64,000 nucleotides of DNA from Nephrocerus scutellatus (Eukaryota > Arthropoda > Insecta > Diptera > Pipunculidae). The notes below the pieces were generated by a model. The model was not told where the DNA came from. It made no database searches and saw only the letters and a list, made by a program, of their open reading frames with translations. Made by a program: the position numbers and the translations under genes. The stretch spans positions 109,417,890 through 109,481,889 of the forward strand of contig OX352761.1 in assembly GCA_947095585.1 (NCBI GenBank), read 5' to 3'. This document shows positions 1-11,700 of the stretch, in pieces; the stretch's first letter is position 1, and each line of letters opens with the position of its first letter.

Positions 1-744
1 AATCATGTACTAAGTCAAGTACTTCTTTGGTCGGAAGAAAATAAGCTTAGCCTCAATCCGAGAAAAACTAAGGCGCTAATAATTAATAGAAGTAAAACCA
101 AAGAAAATTATCCAATGCTGTATCTTAATGGCTTACCAGTGGAAACTGTATCAAATTTTAAAAATCTAGGAATTTACTTTAGTGAAACCTTCAGCTGGAA
201 TGTCCACATTAATAAAATAGTGTCAAAAGTTTACGGTGCTCTTCGCGGCCTAAGTCCCACTGCAAAATATCTTCCGCAGCACGTTAAACTGAAGCTTGTG
301 AAATCATTCATTTTACCTATTATGCTATATGGATGTGAGATTTTTTCATGCATTGATAGTGGCTCAATGAGACGTATCACTGTTGCTTATAACAGTTGTG
401 CAAGATATATCTTCAATGTTAGCCGACACGTGCATATTTCAGAGTTTTCCAAGCAGATTGCTGGTTCTTCTTTAATGAGTTTATTTAAGTATAAAAGTAT
501 TGCAACATTAAATAAAATAATTACCACTAAAGAGCCTAAATATCTATTTGAAAAATTCAACTTTGCCAGAAGTCAGAGAACGCAGCAATTAATAACACCG
601 AGACATAAATATCTGGTCACCTCTCGTCAGTTCTTCGTTTATTCATCTAAACTTTGGAATCTTCTACCCCCTGATATTAGACAAACAAGAAACACGAACA
701 CCTTTAAGTTAAAAGTTTTTCAGTTTTATGCCGAGGGTCACTGA
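1..744 (+). CDS. 3' end of non-LTR retrotransposon ORF2 (RT thumb/C-terminal domain), partial
   Basis: The frame is open from the first base of the window to a TGA at 742-744, so the reading frame enters from outside; the first ATG at 115 is internal. Early residues read WSEENKLSLNPRKTK, the motif that follows the YADD box in jockey/CR1-type reverse transcriptases, then FKNLGIYFSETFSWNVHI, and later a C-terminal KLWNLLPPDIR motif. In this group the protein copies element RNA into DNA at a nicked target. The catalytic YADD, the fingers and the endonuclease lie upstream, outside the window. No stop or frameshift breaks the visible 248 codons, so this copy is less decayed than most others here. 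It is followed by an AT-rich 3' UTR and a TAAA tail. Exact clade not determined. Confidence 0.8.
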   Translation, partial: NHVLSQVLLWSEENKLSLNPRKTKALIINRSKTKENYPMLYLNGLPVETVSNFKNLGIYFSETFSWNVHINKIVSKVYGALRGLSPTAKYLPQHVKLKLVKSFILPIMLYGCEIFSCIDSGSMRRITVAYNSCARYIFNVSRHVHISEFSKQIAGSSLMSLFKYKSIATLNKIITTKEPKYLFEKFNFARSQRTQQLITPRHKYLVTSRQFFVYSSKLWNLLPPDIRQTRNTNTFKLKVFQFYAEGH

Positions 745-1076
745 CGTTATCTTTTGAACTCCTAAATCTTCTCTTTATCTTTTTATTTTTTTTTCCTATT
801 TTCATAATTTAATCTTAACTTAAATTCTTATTGTTATCTTATTTTTTTTTGTAATTTCTTATTTCTCCACACTTTCATGGTTTTATTAATTTTTTATTTT
901 TTTTTTTTTTTTTTTAATTTTTTTTAGTTTTTTAATTTAGCTTTAAGTATAATGTAATGATTAATTTTCAAATGGTTAAACGATACATTGTAAAATAACT
1001 TGTGTATAACAAAAAGATTGACTCTTAAATGCACAAAGAATGAATGGTTAAATAAATAAATAAATAAATAAATAAA
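745..1076 (+). mobile_element. 3' UTR and (TAAA)n tail of the non-LTR element at 1-744
   Basis: After the stop comes about 300 bases of very T-rich sequence including a long T tract near 890-915, then seven TAAA units at 1049-1076. A short tandem tail right after a non-LTR ORF2 is the normal 3' terminus left by target-primed reverse transcription, so 1076 is taken as the right edge of this insertion. No target-site duplication can be tested because the 5' end is outside the window. Confidence 0.7.
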
Positions 1077-2094
1077 CCTACTACAACTGTATTTATATAT
1101 TTTATATATATTTTTTAATTAAATACGAATTTTTTTTGTATTAACAAAAATGAAAATATTAAGAGTATATCCTTTATTAGTTTTCAAGCAGTTTACTAAT
1201 ATGGTTTAAACTTTGGATATGGGTTTTACGCCAGAGCATTTTTCTCCTTAGCAACAATTTTATATACTAACAAGTATTGTTAAACAATTTGGATGCAACA
1301 AATTATGTCAATTTCTGTACGACAATTCAAATCGTAAATTGGCCATAACTTTTGTGAAGTCATTTTTAGAAGTGATATCGGTGCAGCTAACCAATGCAAA
1401 AATAAGTAAGCGCAGCTTGCCGGTAAAACTAAAATGAAATTTAATTAAATTATAAATGTCTGTTATAATTGAAATTATTTAGAATACAAGCAGATCACAA
1501 CGTTACATGGGACCCGATATTACCTCAAAGTTTTCACTACAAACCAAAGTTTAAATACAAAATCCTTGCCCCAAGAGTTGAATCATACCTCTATTATGTA
1601 TTATTTGTGATTAAACATTTACAAAATGTTATTAGATTAAATACTAACAAGTTACTTTTCAACAATTTAATAAGTATCTAATCATAATTTTTGCTCATTC
1701 CGTACAAGTCTGATGGAAATTAGAAAACTTCCGAAAAAACAAATATTCTACGAAAACAAGTGTAGGTAGATAGAGATGGTCAATTTATCGTTTTGTGGTA
1801 CAGAAATTAAAAAAGATATGCTATCTGTTGGTTAAATAATGATTGCTGCTTTTAGTGGTATGGTATGTGTCATCATACAAATTTATTTAGAATCTCATGT
1901 GTTCTTGAATTGTCCAGAATTTTAGGTAGTAAAATTCTATCGGTCAGTCATCAGCAGAATAGGGGGAATAACATAGAATGCTCTAGAGTTGCAGGTGGCC
2001 GTAACTATCTCTGACTGGTGGAAGTGCGCTCAATCCGCCACGTGGTGGCCGCCTCCTCCTCCAATGCTGGAAATGCGGAATGATCGGGCTGGAC
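1077..2094. other. AT-rich stretch without recognisable gene
   Basis: About 1 kb of low-GC sequence. A 70-codon frame at 1469-1681 has no recognisable motif and is not called. Nothing else supportable is seen. Confidence 0.5.
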
Positions 2095-2640
2095 CCTTCA
2101 AAGTAAGGTTGGCGCGGGGCCAATAACCTAATCCAGGAGATGCGGTGTACGGGGAATGGTGTTTTACAAAAATAAGAATATGACATTTATTACGGCTGTC
2201 ATGCAAGACATCATGCGCTCGGGGTGGGGTTTCTAGTCAGCAAAAGAATGGAACCCACCGTTATCGACTTTAAAGAGACAAATGAACGGCAAATTTAAAA
2301 ATATAAGCCTCATAAACATTCATGAACCTACAGAGGATTCCCCAGATGATGAAAAAGAAGAATTATTTGAATCAGTCGAACGAATATAAATGAATATGAT
2401 AGGAATATAAAGAGCTCAGAAGATATGAAAAAACGGTTCACCGGCAAAAGAAAGCAGCCTGGGAGAAGAATCACGTCCGTGAAGGACCGCACCAGGCGCG
2501 GAAGTTCTACCAAAGAGTCCGCGGTATGACGCAATATACACCGCGTTGCACATACTGCAAGGACAAATAGGGTAATCTGATCGCCGATCTTAAAGGTATC
2601 TTAGGGCGATGGGAAGAGCTCTTTCAACCTTCAACCTTGA
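2095..2640 (+). pseudogene. Endonuclease and linker relic of RTE-like non-LTR family A
   Basis: Frame-shifted pieces read like an APE-type endonuclease: a GFLVSKRMEPTVIDF-like stretch near 2230-2275, then FKNISLINIHEPTEDSPDD in frame from 2282, the segment that in intact relatives leads into the GDFNAK box. A deletion then joins to the linker between endonuclease and RT: EYKELRRYEKTVHRQKKAAWE-like codons, then FYQRVRGMTQYTPR and a short CKDK motif at about 2390-2620. The same linker is seen reversed at 24560-24800, which ties the two copies to one family. Many stops and frameshifts; dead copy, truncated on both sides. Confidence 0.7.
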
Positions 2641-4860
2641 TCCCCTTCGGTTTGATTAAGAATCTGATTTTCCTTGTGTTCTTCTGATGGTACGAGACGA
2701 GTATACCTGGGTGGTTCGACGAAGAGTAAAAATAATAGAAACTTCCGCCTCCATTCCATCATAAGCCCTGGAAAATTTTGACTACATAAACAAAACGTGA
2801 AAACGCACATCATTTAAAAGACATACATATGTACGTACGAGTATATGCGTAGTTGGACAGAAATGAGGCGACATGAGCTCGTTCACTGTTAACTCCTTTT
2901 AATACGAGACTTTCATTCCGTGCACAGGTCGGTCTGATCCGACTGGTTGTCCAGCCCCAAACACATAATATTGGAAATACAGAAATTTCTCATTTTTTCT
3001 AGCCAATGCTGTTGTTTCTGCTTGGGTCGTCGTTCTAAAGGACACCACCATCTTAAAAGTAATTTCTCCTAATGTCATATACGAAATGCGAATGCGGAAG
3101 AAAAATAACAAATCGCACTGATCCACACGGTCCACATTAGTCCGCTTTATGTATCCCAGAAGGATGTGTGGTGGAGACGATGGATTTGGAAAGTGCAAAA
3201 AATCCAAGAACGAAAATAACACAAAACGTGGTGGCGGCTGTAGATAATGGGCTAGTTTGCTGGATTTCGGCAACTTATTCCAACGCAGTCAATACTAAGG
3301 TACGCTTCGTGGTTATAACCCAATTTTTGTCATTGTTTTTCCATCCAACTTCGGTGTAAATATTTCTTTCGTGGTTCCCTTATTGAGGGTGAAAAAATAT
3401 GACCTGAAACATAATAATGGCAGGCAGCAATACTAAAGAACGGCTTGTGCGCACCGTTCCCACACGATGACCACCTCTTAGTGCAAAAAAAGTAACCCTT
3501 TGATTCATCATCGTCATCGTAATCATCAGACTCCGCTTTGAGCACTGAGATTGGCTACTTCAAAGGCAAAGCAAAAGGGTAATTTGTAGAAATCCATTTA
3601 AGAAGTATTGAAAGGATGCAGAAATGGAGGAAGTATATGAGTACAGTAACTACACTGCAAGAATTTTTTTGTTTTTGACTAATATGTTTCATGCTGTAAG
3701 TAAATTTTCAGTACTGCAAGTGATACAATGTTTTTTAAACGTGATCCTTGATCGTTTAGCAAAGAATTTATGTAGGTCAAGCGAATTATAACAAAAAATT
3801 TAAACAGCCATGGTTAGTTCAGACCAAACTTCCTAAATATAGAATGCTATCTACTTTCTCAATTTCCTGTCCGGCAATGATGAACTTGGCTCGGGTATTG
3901 GAACTGCTAAAGTTTTATTGTGATTAGTGTTATTATTATTCAACCCAACAGACAAATTTTGCTTAACTGCTTGTTGTGGGTGAACAAGATGAGTAGTAAT
4001 TTGGCGAGTTACAGCAATGCAAAAAATGTTTATGTAGAAAAACCGAGTTGACACGTCAGAAATACTTATAAAGTAATAAACAGTTATAAGGAACGGCTTA
4101 GAAATCTTCTTACTTCCCTATGTATGAATGTGAACATTTTATATCTTATTTTGTCTGTTTTTGAAACTGATAAGAGATTTTCCAAGGGCGAACCAATTAC
4201 CGATATTGCTCAAAACTATTTAAACTCTATAGCAATAGTTTCATATGAATTTATACTAGCGCTAAAAATTGCACAATGTGTCATTTAGGAAGCCAGTAAA
4301 TATGGAACGGATTGATATGACGGCTGGGGAAATATGATCTCTGGATGTCATTCGAAAATAAAATCTGAGACAGATGACGATCAAATTAATGATTTATGAA
4401 AGATGATGACGATATAGATGCTGTTTGTCGTCCAGCAGAAGATTTGAATAGAAATGCTGAAGTCGTTTCGCTAAAGAGAATGCTGAGAATGTTTTTGGTA
4501 TCAACCAAAATATAAATAATTCGAGGAGCTGTACGCAATTACCTGTAGATGTTTCAACAGAATGCCATCAACCAATCCATTAGAGCAGGCAAGTTAAAGA
4601 TACGAAGACAATCAGATGCGGCCCGCGACATTACTTTAAAATGTTTGAAACTCATTTCCATGAAACTCTTAATCTTACAAATACCTCACTAGGTCTATTC
4701 GCATACAAACAATATCTATCATGCTATCTTTTAAATTTTGTAGTATTTTAAGCACCGACGTTTGATGCTTTTATTTATGTACCATACTAGACTTTAAAAA
4801 TATAAAAATATTGAGGGAAACCGATAGAGAAAATTGATTTTTAAAACCTTTTATTTATAA
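2641..4860. other. No recognisable gene
   Basis: A 124-codon minus-strand frame at 2899-3273 and an overlapping plus frame at 3168-3359 carry no motif I recognise. Bases 4310-4560 read as short acidic, Asp-rich fragments in broken frames; they could be remains of some coding sequence but nothing supports a name. Confidence 0.4.
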
Positions 4861-5385
4861 CTTGACTTGACCCCTTTTTGTCGACCATTTTGAGGTCCTT
4901 TTTAACAACCTTCCACATGACCTACAGAGCTGACAATTTGTGAGTGTCTAAGTCGAAAATAGCATTTTTTATACTCCGAGTATGACGCATGTGGCGCGTG
5001 TAATGGGTATACTTTTTTTCGACTTCTTTGAGGTCATTTTTAACCACCTTCCATATGACCTACAGAGCTGACAATTTGTGAGTGTCTAAGTCCAAAATAG
5101 CATTTTTTATACTCCGAGTATGACGTGTGTCAAGTGTTGTCTGTGGCGCGTGTGTTGGGTTGAATTTTTTTCGACTTCTTTGAGATCATTTTTAACCACC
5201 TTCCTCGCGACCTAGAGCGTTTAAATTTTGTTAGTATCTAAGTCCAAAATACCGTTTTTTATATGAAGCATGTCACGTTTCGCGTGTGTCACGTGTGATG
5301 TTCTTAAATCGCGCCATTTTCTCGTTTTTTGAGGTCTTTTTTTACTACCTTTCGCACGACATAGATGGCTGAAATTTCTCGACCC
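4861..5385. repeat. Four tandem copies of a ~140-150 bp repeat
   Basis: The phrase TCGAC..TTTGAGGTC followed by TTTTTAACCACCTTCC recurs at about 4881, 5019, 5171 and 5321 (spacings about 138, 152 and 150). Within units, ACCTACAGAGCTGACAATTT and TACTCCGAGTATGACG are shared between copies 1 and 2, while copies 3 and 4 are more diverged. The leading edge ACTTGACTTGACCCC also occurs, reversed, at about 62170-62185 inside a mariner relic. The array is therefore probably part of a mobile repeat and not a local satellite. Confidence 0.8.
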
Positions 5386-7178
5386 GAAAAACGAAGTTTA
5401 CGTTACGTTTACTTGTTTCCATTCAATACGTTCGTTCACATACCAGGAAGTGCAAATTAGGGTTTCCGTGAAATAAACCCAAGCAAAATGAGGCAGAATT
5501 TCTAAATTCGCTTTTATTTCACATTCAATATCATATCTTCCTCTACAAACGTGGTCCGGTCCTGCCCTACCGTTCACATTAAGCGAAAAAAGGTGAAGTT
5601 TTGAAATTTGGCTTCATGACTTCATGAAAGTGAAATAAGGCCAAACATTGCTTGCGAAATATCGGCGTTAATGCAAATTTTTCTCGGATTTATGCCTTTT
5701 AAAAAGAATAAAACTGGACTCGCATTACGCGTAATAATCGAACCGAATCGGATTTATTTCAGAATATTAAAATAAAGAAGACCGTACATTGAAATTCAGC
5801 CTTACTTCACGGCACCAATCTTAGGTTGTAAAAAAACGTATTGTCTGTAAAATAAGTAAAATTTTATACATATTTTGAGAACAAGAAACAAATAATGAGA
5901 AAACTTAGAATTGGACGCTAAAAAATTGTGTAACAAATTTTATAACAGAACTACTTGGGCTTCTTAAAATTAACGTGTCAAAAACCAAAACTCAATTTAC
6001 GGACACCAGATAGAAACTCACCAGATTCGAACCTGGAACTCCTGCTCAGAATTCCGTTAGAGCCACGCCACCAACCAAACCTATAATCGAGGCGGCAAAT
6101 CTTAAACACAATTCTTTTGCTCCACTAAAAGATAAAGATATCTAAATTTCTAAAATTCATTCAAAACATGCTTTTACAAATGATTTTCTAAAGTGGATGT
6201 AATAGTTTACGATATAGTCTACGATTTTTAATTTTTAGGAAAAATATGTCCCTTTTCAATATCACAAACCGTTCCCGAAACCACCCGGCGAGTATGGTTT
6301 CGAGTTTCGGTTATCTCTCAAAGATGCCAAGCCGAAGCCAAGCTGAATAAAAGAAACCTTACCCACCGATTGCCAACGGGTAGCAAATTTACAGTGTCGG
6401 TTGTGTCGGCAAATACAATGCCGTATCGCGGGTATAGTTTGCTAATAGAACGTCAAACTGAAATCACGAAAAATAAATATTTACTCTACCCAGCAAATGG
6501 AACTCACCACACCTTCTTACTATTATTTTATTTGACAGTTTACTTGTTAAGGGCTAGTTTTGAGTGCAGGAATTTCAAAGCCTTTTTAAAATTGAACTGT
6601 TTAACAAACGCTAATCGCTAGTCACACCCAGTTAAATGTATAGAACATACTCTTAAATCATTAAAAATTTAATTAATAAAAATTACCACAATCTTTTACT
6701 GATTGATTAGAAATAACTTGATTGTTTCGGAACAGGTTGTCAAGCTTTTTTATATGATCGTCGTTAAATTTAGCAGTCATTTGGTTTTTTAAAATTTTTA
6801 TTAAAAACCCCTTTATTTTTCCCAAGTTTCCCTTAGAGACTAATCATTCGCCGAAAAGCCATTGCTCTTGAATCACCTTATATCTTAGAGTCCGAACTAA
6901 AAGGCAGCCTTCCCAATAAATTTGCCATTTTGATGTAAATTCCCATTTGAATGTTTTAATATCCATTGACTTTAACATATTTTTTTACAAATAGTTCTAT
7001 TAAATTCATCACAATGAGTCAACTTTCCCCGTTTTATTTAAGTTGAAGTAAGCAACAGTCAGCTCTTTGCTGTAAGTAAGAACTCATTCCTTTTAAGAAT
7101 CGTTCTTCAAACAACATTTACCATAGAAGATGTACGGGAATCTGAGGTTTTCTGGTTTTGGGTTCCTAGTTCCAACTA
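5386..7178. other. No recognisable gene; one tRNA-like box motif
   Basis: Apart from the pol III-like motif described separately near 6000-6090, only low-GC sequence with short frames is seen. The 83-codon frame at 6370-6621 lacks recognisable motifs. Confidence 0.4.
5998..6090 (-). other. tRNA-like / SINE-head-like B-box motif
   Basis: On the minus strand a GGTTCGAATCTGG box sits about 35 bases downstream of TGGCGTGGCTCTAACGG, resembling the B and A boxes of an internal pol III promoter. The T-arm pairing is imperfect (CCAG/CTGG with an 8-base loop) and no clean acceptor stem is seen, so this is not a functional tRNA as read. A tRNA-derived SINE head or a tRNA pseudogene is possible; chance is not excluded. 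Confidence 0.25.
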
Positions 7179-7723
7179 GCGTGCCAGCATTCAGCTTATG
7201 GGCCATTCTTTGAAACTATCCACAGATTTTGGGAATGGAACTTACGACCAGCTTATGGGCCATTCTTTGAAACTATCCACTGATTTTGGGAATGGAACTT
7301 ACGACCAAGTTGAAAAAATCAACTGAAATACTGCTGGAAAGAAGGTTCCAACTAACGCCGATCAAATCTTTGCTTACTTTACCAGTCAGTAACAGTACCA
7401 AACTTTTTCTCCCAGTGCACAAAAAAGGATAGACATTTTTTCATGTGTTATTGCAAGAAGTCTACCGCCATCCATTCAGTCAATAGGGTGAACGTGTGGG
7501 TGATTGCTCCCTTTAGACGGAGTATTACGTGGATAAAGTATTTTTGGGTTTTTTATTTTTTTCTCGTTAGTTGCTTTGTTTTTTTATCCCTCTCTGTACA
7601 AGATAGGTATAAAATGAAAATAGCCTATAGTCGCAGTATTTTGCGTAAAAAATATGTAAGTTCGTAAACCTAAAATGTGACATCAATTTCAAAGAATGGC
7701 CCATAAGCTGAATGCTAGTACGC
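7179..7723. repeat. Fold-back element with 37-bp inverted repeats
   Basis: Bases 7179-7215 and the reverse complement of 7687-7723 match over 37 bases with two mismatches (core CATTCAGCTTATGGGCCATT). They enclose about 470 bp with no coding motif. The left arm lies in a 57-bp tandem duplication. This has the shape of a short non-autonomous inverted-repeat (MITE or fold-back) element, but no flanking target duplication was identified. Confidence 0.6.
7192..7305 (+). repeat. 57-bp tandem duplication
   Basis: CAGCTTATGGGCCATTCTTT begins at 7192 and again at 7249; the 57-bp units differ by one base (CCACAGATT versus CCACTGATT). The high identity suggests a recent slippage or unequal-exchange event. 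Confidence 0.85.
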
Positions 7724-8114
7724 TCGTGTCCAGTTGAGTCCTTTATTATTATTCTTTTGGATCTCAATACTTTGTTTGTATCTGCCGCATTTCATCTGTC
7801 GCAGCTCTACTCGAGAAAATTCTTAAATAAGAGAGTTTATGTCAGCTTTTGTTTTATATAAGGGGAAGAGGGTTTTTTATTTCTTTCTTACTTTTTGGTT
7901 TTTGAAAACTTTTTGTTATGAAGTTGTCTTATTATTGTAATTTGTAGCAGTCAGCTTAACCTTCATGACAAAACAACTTAAGTCAATATACCGAAATGTA
8001 TTTTTGTAATTTTAAAAATTATTTCTCTGTCAACTCAACTGAATTTTTTATTATTTTTTTATAAGAGAATGTTAAAAAGATTTAAAATTGTTTGAAAAAC
8101 ATATTACTACACAA

Positions 8115-8692
8115 TATATCCATTATTGGCGTGGATGATAGCGTCGAGTCTCTTAGCAAATGCATTTCGTGTTGCATGAAAGTGACCTGTAGGTATTTTG
8201 GTCCATTATCTTTAGAGAGCTGTCTTTAATGCGTCCACACTTTCGTGCCTTTTTGTCGATACCTTGGCTTACAAAATGTACGATATCGAGGAGTCCATTA
8301 GATTCAATTCTGGTGAGTTTGGAGCCCATTGTTGCAAAGAAATTAAATTTGGAACGTGACTTTGTAAAAATTGTGGTGTCAAACGATCTTAATGTGATAG
8401 TGCCGAGTCCTGTTGGAATGTCTAGCTGTTCTTACCAAATTTTTTATATGCCCAAGGTAGCAACGCATGATTTAATACATTTCCCCGGTTCACTTCATGA
8501 TTCACTTTGAGGCTCTGATCGATAGAGACTAGCCATTTGGAGTTACAGCTGACCAAACCATCATAGAAGCCGGCGCTTGCTTGCGAAGAGCAACTTGCTT
8601 GTCAAAATTGTCGTTGGACTTGTCCTCCAACCACAGACGATAATTTTGTTTGCCAATCTACTGTTGAACCGTAAAAAATTTTTCATCAGAAA
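8115..8692 (-). pseudogene. maT-like (Tc1/mariner superfamily) transposase relic
   Basis: Read on the minus strand from 8692: VFSDEKFFTVQQ (first catalytic Asp region), QNYRLWLEDKS, PASMMVWSAVTPNG, then FQQDSALSH (second Asp), then NSPELNLMDSSI (third Asp region), then FHATRNAFAKRLDAII near 8140-8170. These are ordered as in a DDE/D transposase of the maT group, an enzyme that excises and reinserts its element at TA. In-frame stops and frameshifts are frequent, and the N-terminal DNA-binding domain is missing because the coding sequence stops abruptly at about 8692 against an oppositely oriented fragment. Dead copy. Family assignment is by motif only. Confidence 0.75.
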
Positions 8693-8701
8693 ACACCAAT
8701 T

Positions 8702-8793
8702 CGACGAGTTCACTGCGTTTGTGCTGCACGCAATGTCTTCGTTAAGAGACTCGTCGCTATCATCCGCGCCAAAGGTGGCATTATTGAGCAGTA
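8702..8793 (+). pseudogene. maT-like transposase C-terminus, plus strand
   Basis: The plus strand reads CAARNVFVKRLVAIIRAKGG and ends at a TAG (8791-8793). This corresponds to the C-terminal helix of the same transposase group that ends on the minus strand at about 8120-8170. It abuts the start of the minus-strand relic, so two C-terminal ends of related copies now flank one catalytic core. Confidence 0.7.
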
Positions 8794-11700
8794 GCGTGTT
8801 TTTCATAAAATTTGAAATGTTTTCAATGTTTCTTAAATATTTTAATAAAAATACTCATAAATGGCAAAATTACAGCCTTTTGCACTTTGATGGCCGCACC
8901 CTTACAGAAAAAAATACCTAGCGATTGATGTAGCACATGTAGAATTGTTAATAAGCGTAGCAAGTATACTCGGTCGTTCCAATTGGTTGTGGAGCTCTAC
9001 AATTCTCCAGATGTTTCCAATTTGTCGAAAGGAATTTGAAAAATTATCGATGCGTTAATACTCATAGATATATATTCGTTCGGGTAGCTATTATAAAGCC
9101 AAACTTCAAATTATCCTTGAGCATAGGACAAGTTCTTTCCATGTCCCTTTGTTCGGAGCATGATAACTTAGCTGAGTCCACGATAACAAATTCTTGAACT
9201 GAGCTTCCGTCAAAGCAGCTGACCTGTTCTAGGCTTCGCTATATTGTCGTGTTGTTTTCTAACAGTGCGTCCAAACCAGCACAATATCCTTTGCTTGAAG
9301 TCCACATCCACTTTTGTTAGTCCAGTCCTAAGCCGCAGTTCATTGTTGGAAACCATATGATTAGTTAAGTGTTCATATAAAGGTTGAAATACTGCACTAC
9401 TTCGATATCTTCAGAGGTAAGTCAGTTGGGGTTAAACGTCCAATTATAGAAACCTACCAATATTAACTTAGACGAAATGTGCCCAATTTAAGTATGTATC
9501 TGTAAATGCATATTTTTATCTAAAGTTGTAATTTAACAAAAGTTGGAATACGAAGTTTCTTGTTATCATTGGGCCGCAAAAACACGGAATCTCCAAAACT
9601 CTACGCAAGTGGTGAAAAACGGTCAGACGGAAGCTTTTCATAAATGAATACGACATTCCCATGCAGTTTTCGTGTACTTGTCGGCAATTAATTATTGAAA
9701 GAGTGATCTATAGCTCACCCCAAGCATATATTTATCAATGAAAATTAAATGAAAATTGCATCTGCAATGCACCGCCACTGTGACGAGCAAAGAATTAATT
9801 AAATAACTCCACGAAAACACCTGACACGTCCGACAGCACCGCAAAATTGATTCGACTGCGAACAAAGCAAAGAAGACTGCATTTAATTCATCAGTCTTGG
9901 ACATCTCCTTGAAGAATTTCGTGCTAAGAGCTAATGCAAAATCTAACGGGAAGTTGGGTTTCTTGGATTTTGTCCGCAATCTCCTTCTGTGTGTGTGTGT
10001 GTGAAAATTAATCAGAAGACATTTTGGTTTCCGTTCCGTTCATGCAAAATTGTTTTCGGAGCCGTACGAGCCAAGTTGAAGTCGTCCAATGTTTTCGCAT
10101 CGCACCGCTGCGTATCTCCAAGCACTGTCCCAGTCGAGCCACATTCACGTACAATGAGAGGATAAATAATTGTATAGGCCATTGCCGCCTTATCGGTATA
10201 AGCCTTTCCATTTCGTATCATTTTATCTCAACTCTCAAAGGCTGGACAGGGAAAAGCGCGTTCTAATTTTCTACATTCTGATGGCTGGCTGCAGAGCTCA
10301 GCTTCCAAGTGACATACCACAATGGAATCTCCACTCCACGTATGTACAATTTCAAGCATAAGGCTCGTCTATCCTTCTTCAAATTGCGTTGCAATCTACG
10401 AGAGTAGTCCAGCAGCGGCTGACGAGCGGGCGGGCGGTTGCTTGTTTTGCTTCGTCTCACACTTTTACAATGAAATTGCAAAAGGATTCAAGATGGCTGC
10501 CGCCGAATCGGCAACAGAAAGGAAGGAAGGCTATGGCTCGATGGTTAACCGATTCCTTGACAATACATACGCATATTCGCTGGACAAAAGCGCGCCTACA
10601 ACGATCAAAGATGACGTCGTTGTTCGTTCGAGAAGAACATTTTGTTAAAATCACCACTGGGGATGAGCGTCAGATGGCCAGTTTCGTCTGCACGAACAGG
10701 CAGCTTTATTGTATTTGCCACAACCTCAACCATCTCCTGTTTTAGCCAACTCATCGCTTTTACTGTGGGCACGTAAAGCGCGCCCACTACCCCACATCTT
10801 TGCTATCATGCTAAAAACACCAAAGGACACCTTAAGCAATCGGGATTTATCCTTCTTGCGTTTTGCAATGTTGACCACTTTGGCCAGTGGACACGTAGCG
10901 TTCGTGCTCGTTCGCTCGATGTATTACGTTAGTGCGTACAGCATCACATAGCTTACCCTTAATGGTTCTTGGACGCATGGTACGTACGCACTTTACATAA
11001 ACAATCGCCTATGCGGCTACACGACATATTCCCAGTACTTTGCTTCCTTCTGCTGTCGTCTAAGACATTTCTCTTGTTTTATTGTGAATTTTGGGAGGAC
11101 AAAAATTTCAAAAGCAACAACAACAACCATTAGATTTTATGTGCTGTGCAGTTGGTGTATGCGGGGACCATTGTGCGTAAACTTTCTCGATGGTGTGGTA
11201 ATCTGCCAGCGGGACATTGGGGGCAGTCTTTTCTTATGTCTTTCAAAATGTGCCACAGCAAATTGGAAATTTCGGACAGTCGTGTGTACAAGTTGTGCAT
11301 CATTATAAAAAAAAACAAAAAAGGGCTAAAAAATCAATTTTATTTTATGTATTATGCAGAACGTGGTACGACGGCAGAGCTCTCGAAACTCATTGGCAAT
11401 GTGCCTCAGGTAAAACTTCCATTGATGGAGCGAAAAGAAAAACATTAACTTTCTTTATGGTAATGTTTTGTTGAAGAAGAACTCTTGAGTTCTTTTGAAA
11501 AAAGTGTTTTTTATATTTTACGACTCGTTTATGATGCGGTGAATTTTCTAAAGATTAGTTACTAAATAGTTACCTACTCACTTTTAAAAGGGAATTCTTT
11601 TGAGATTATTTTTAAGCTTTATTTTTAGATAAGGACTCGGTTCTGATGGTGATTCTTTATACTCATAGATTTCCGCGAAAAAGCACATTTTTAAATAAGG

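Noticed and set aside
2899..3273. 124-codon minus-strand frame
   Set aside because: No recognisable motif, a broken neighbourhood and no splice or start evidence.
4310..4560. Acidic piggyBac N-terminus
   Set aside because: Asp-rich short pieces are suggestive, but no conserved piggyBac block is present nearby.
8577..8921. 114-codon plus-strand frame
   Set aside because: It overlaps the maT-like relic; the real plus-strand coding signal there is a different frame ending at 8793.
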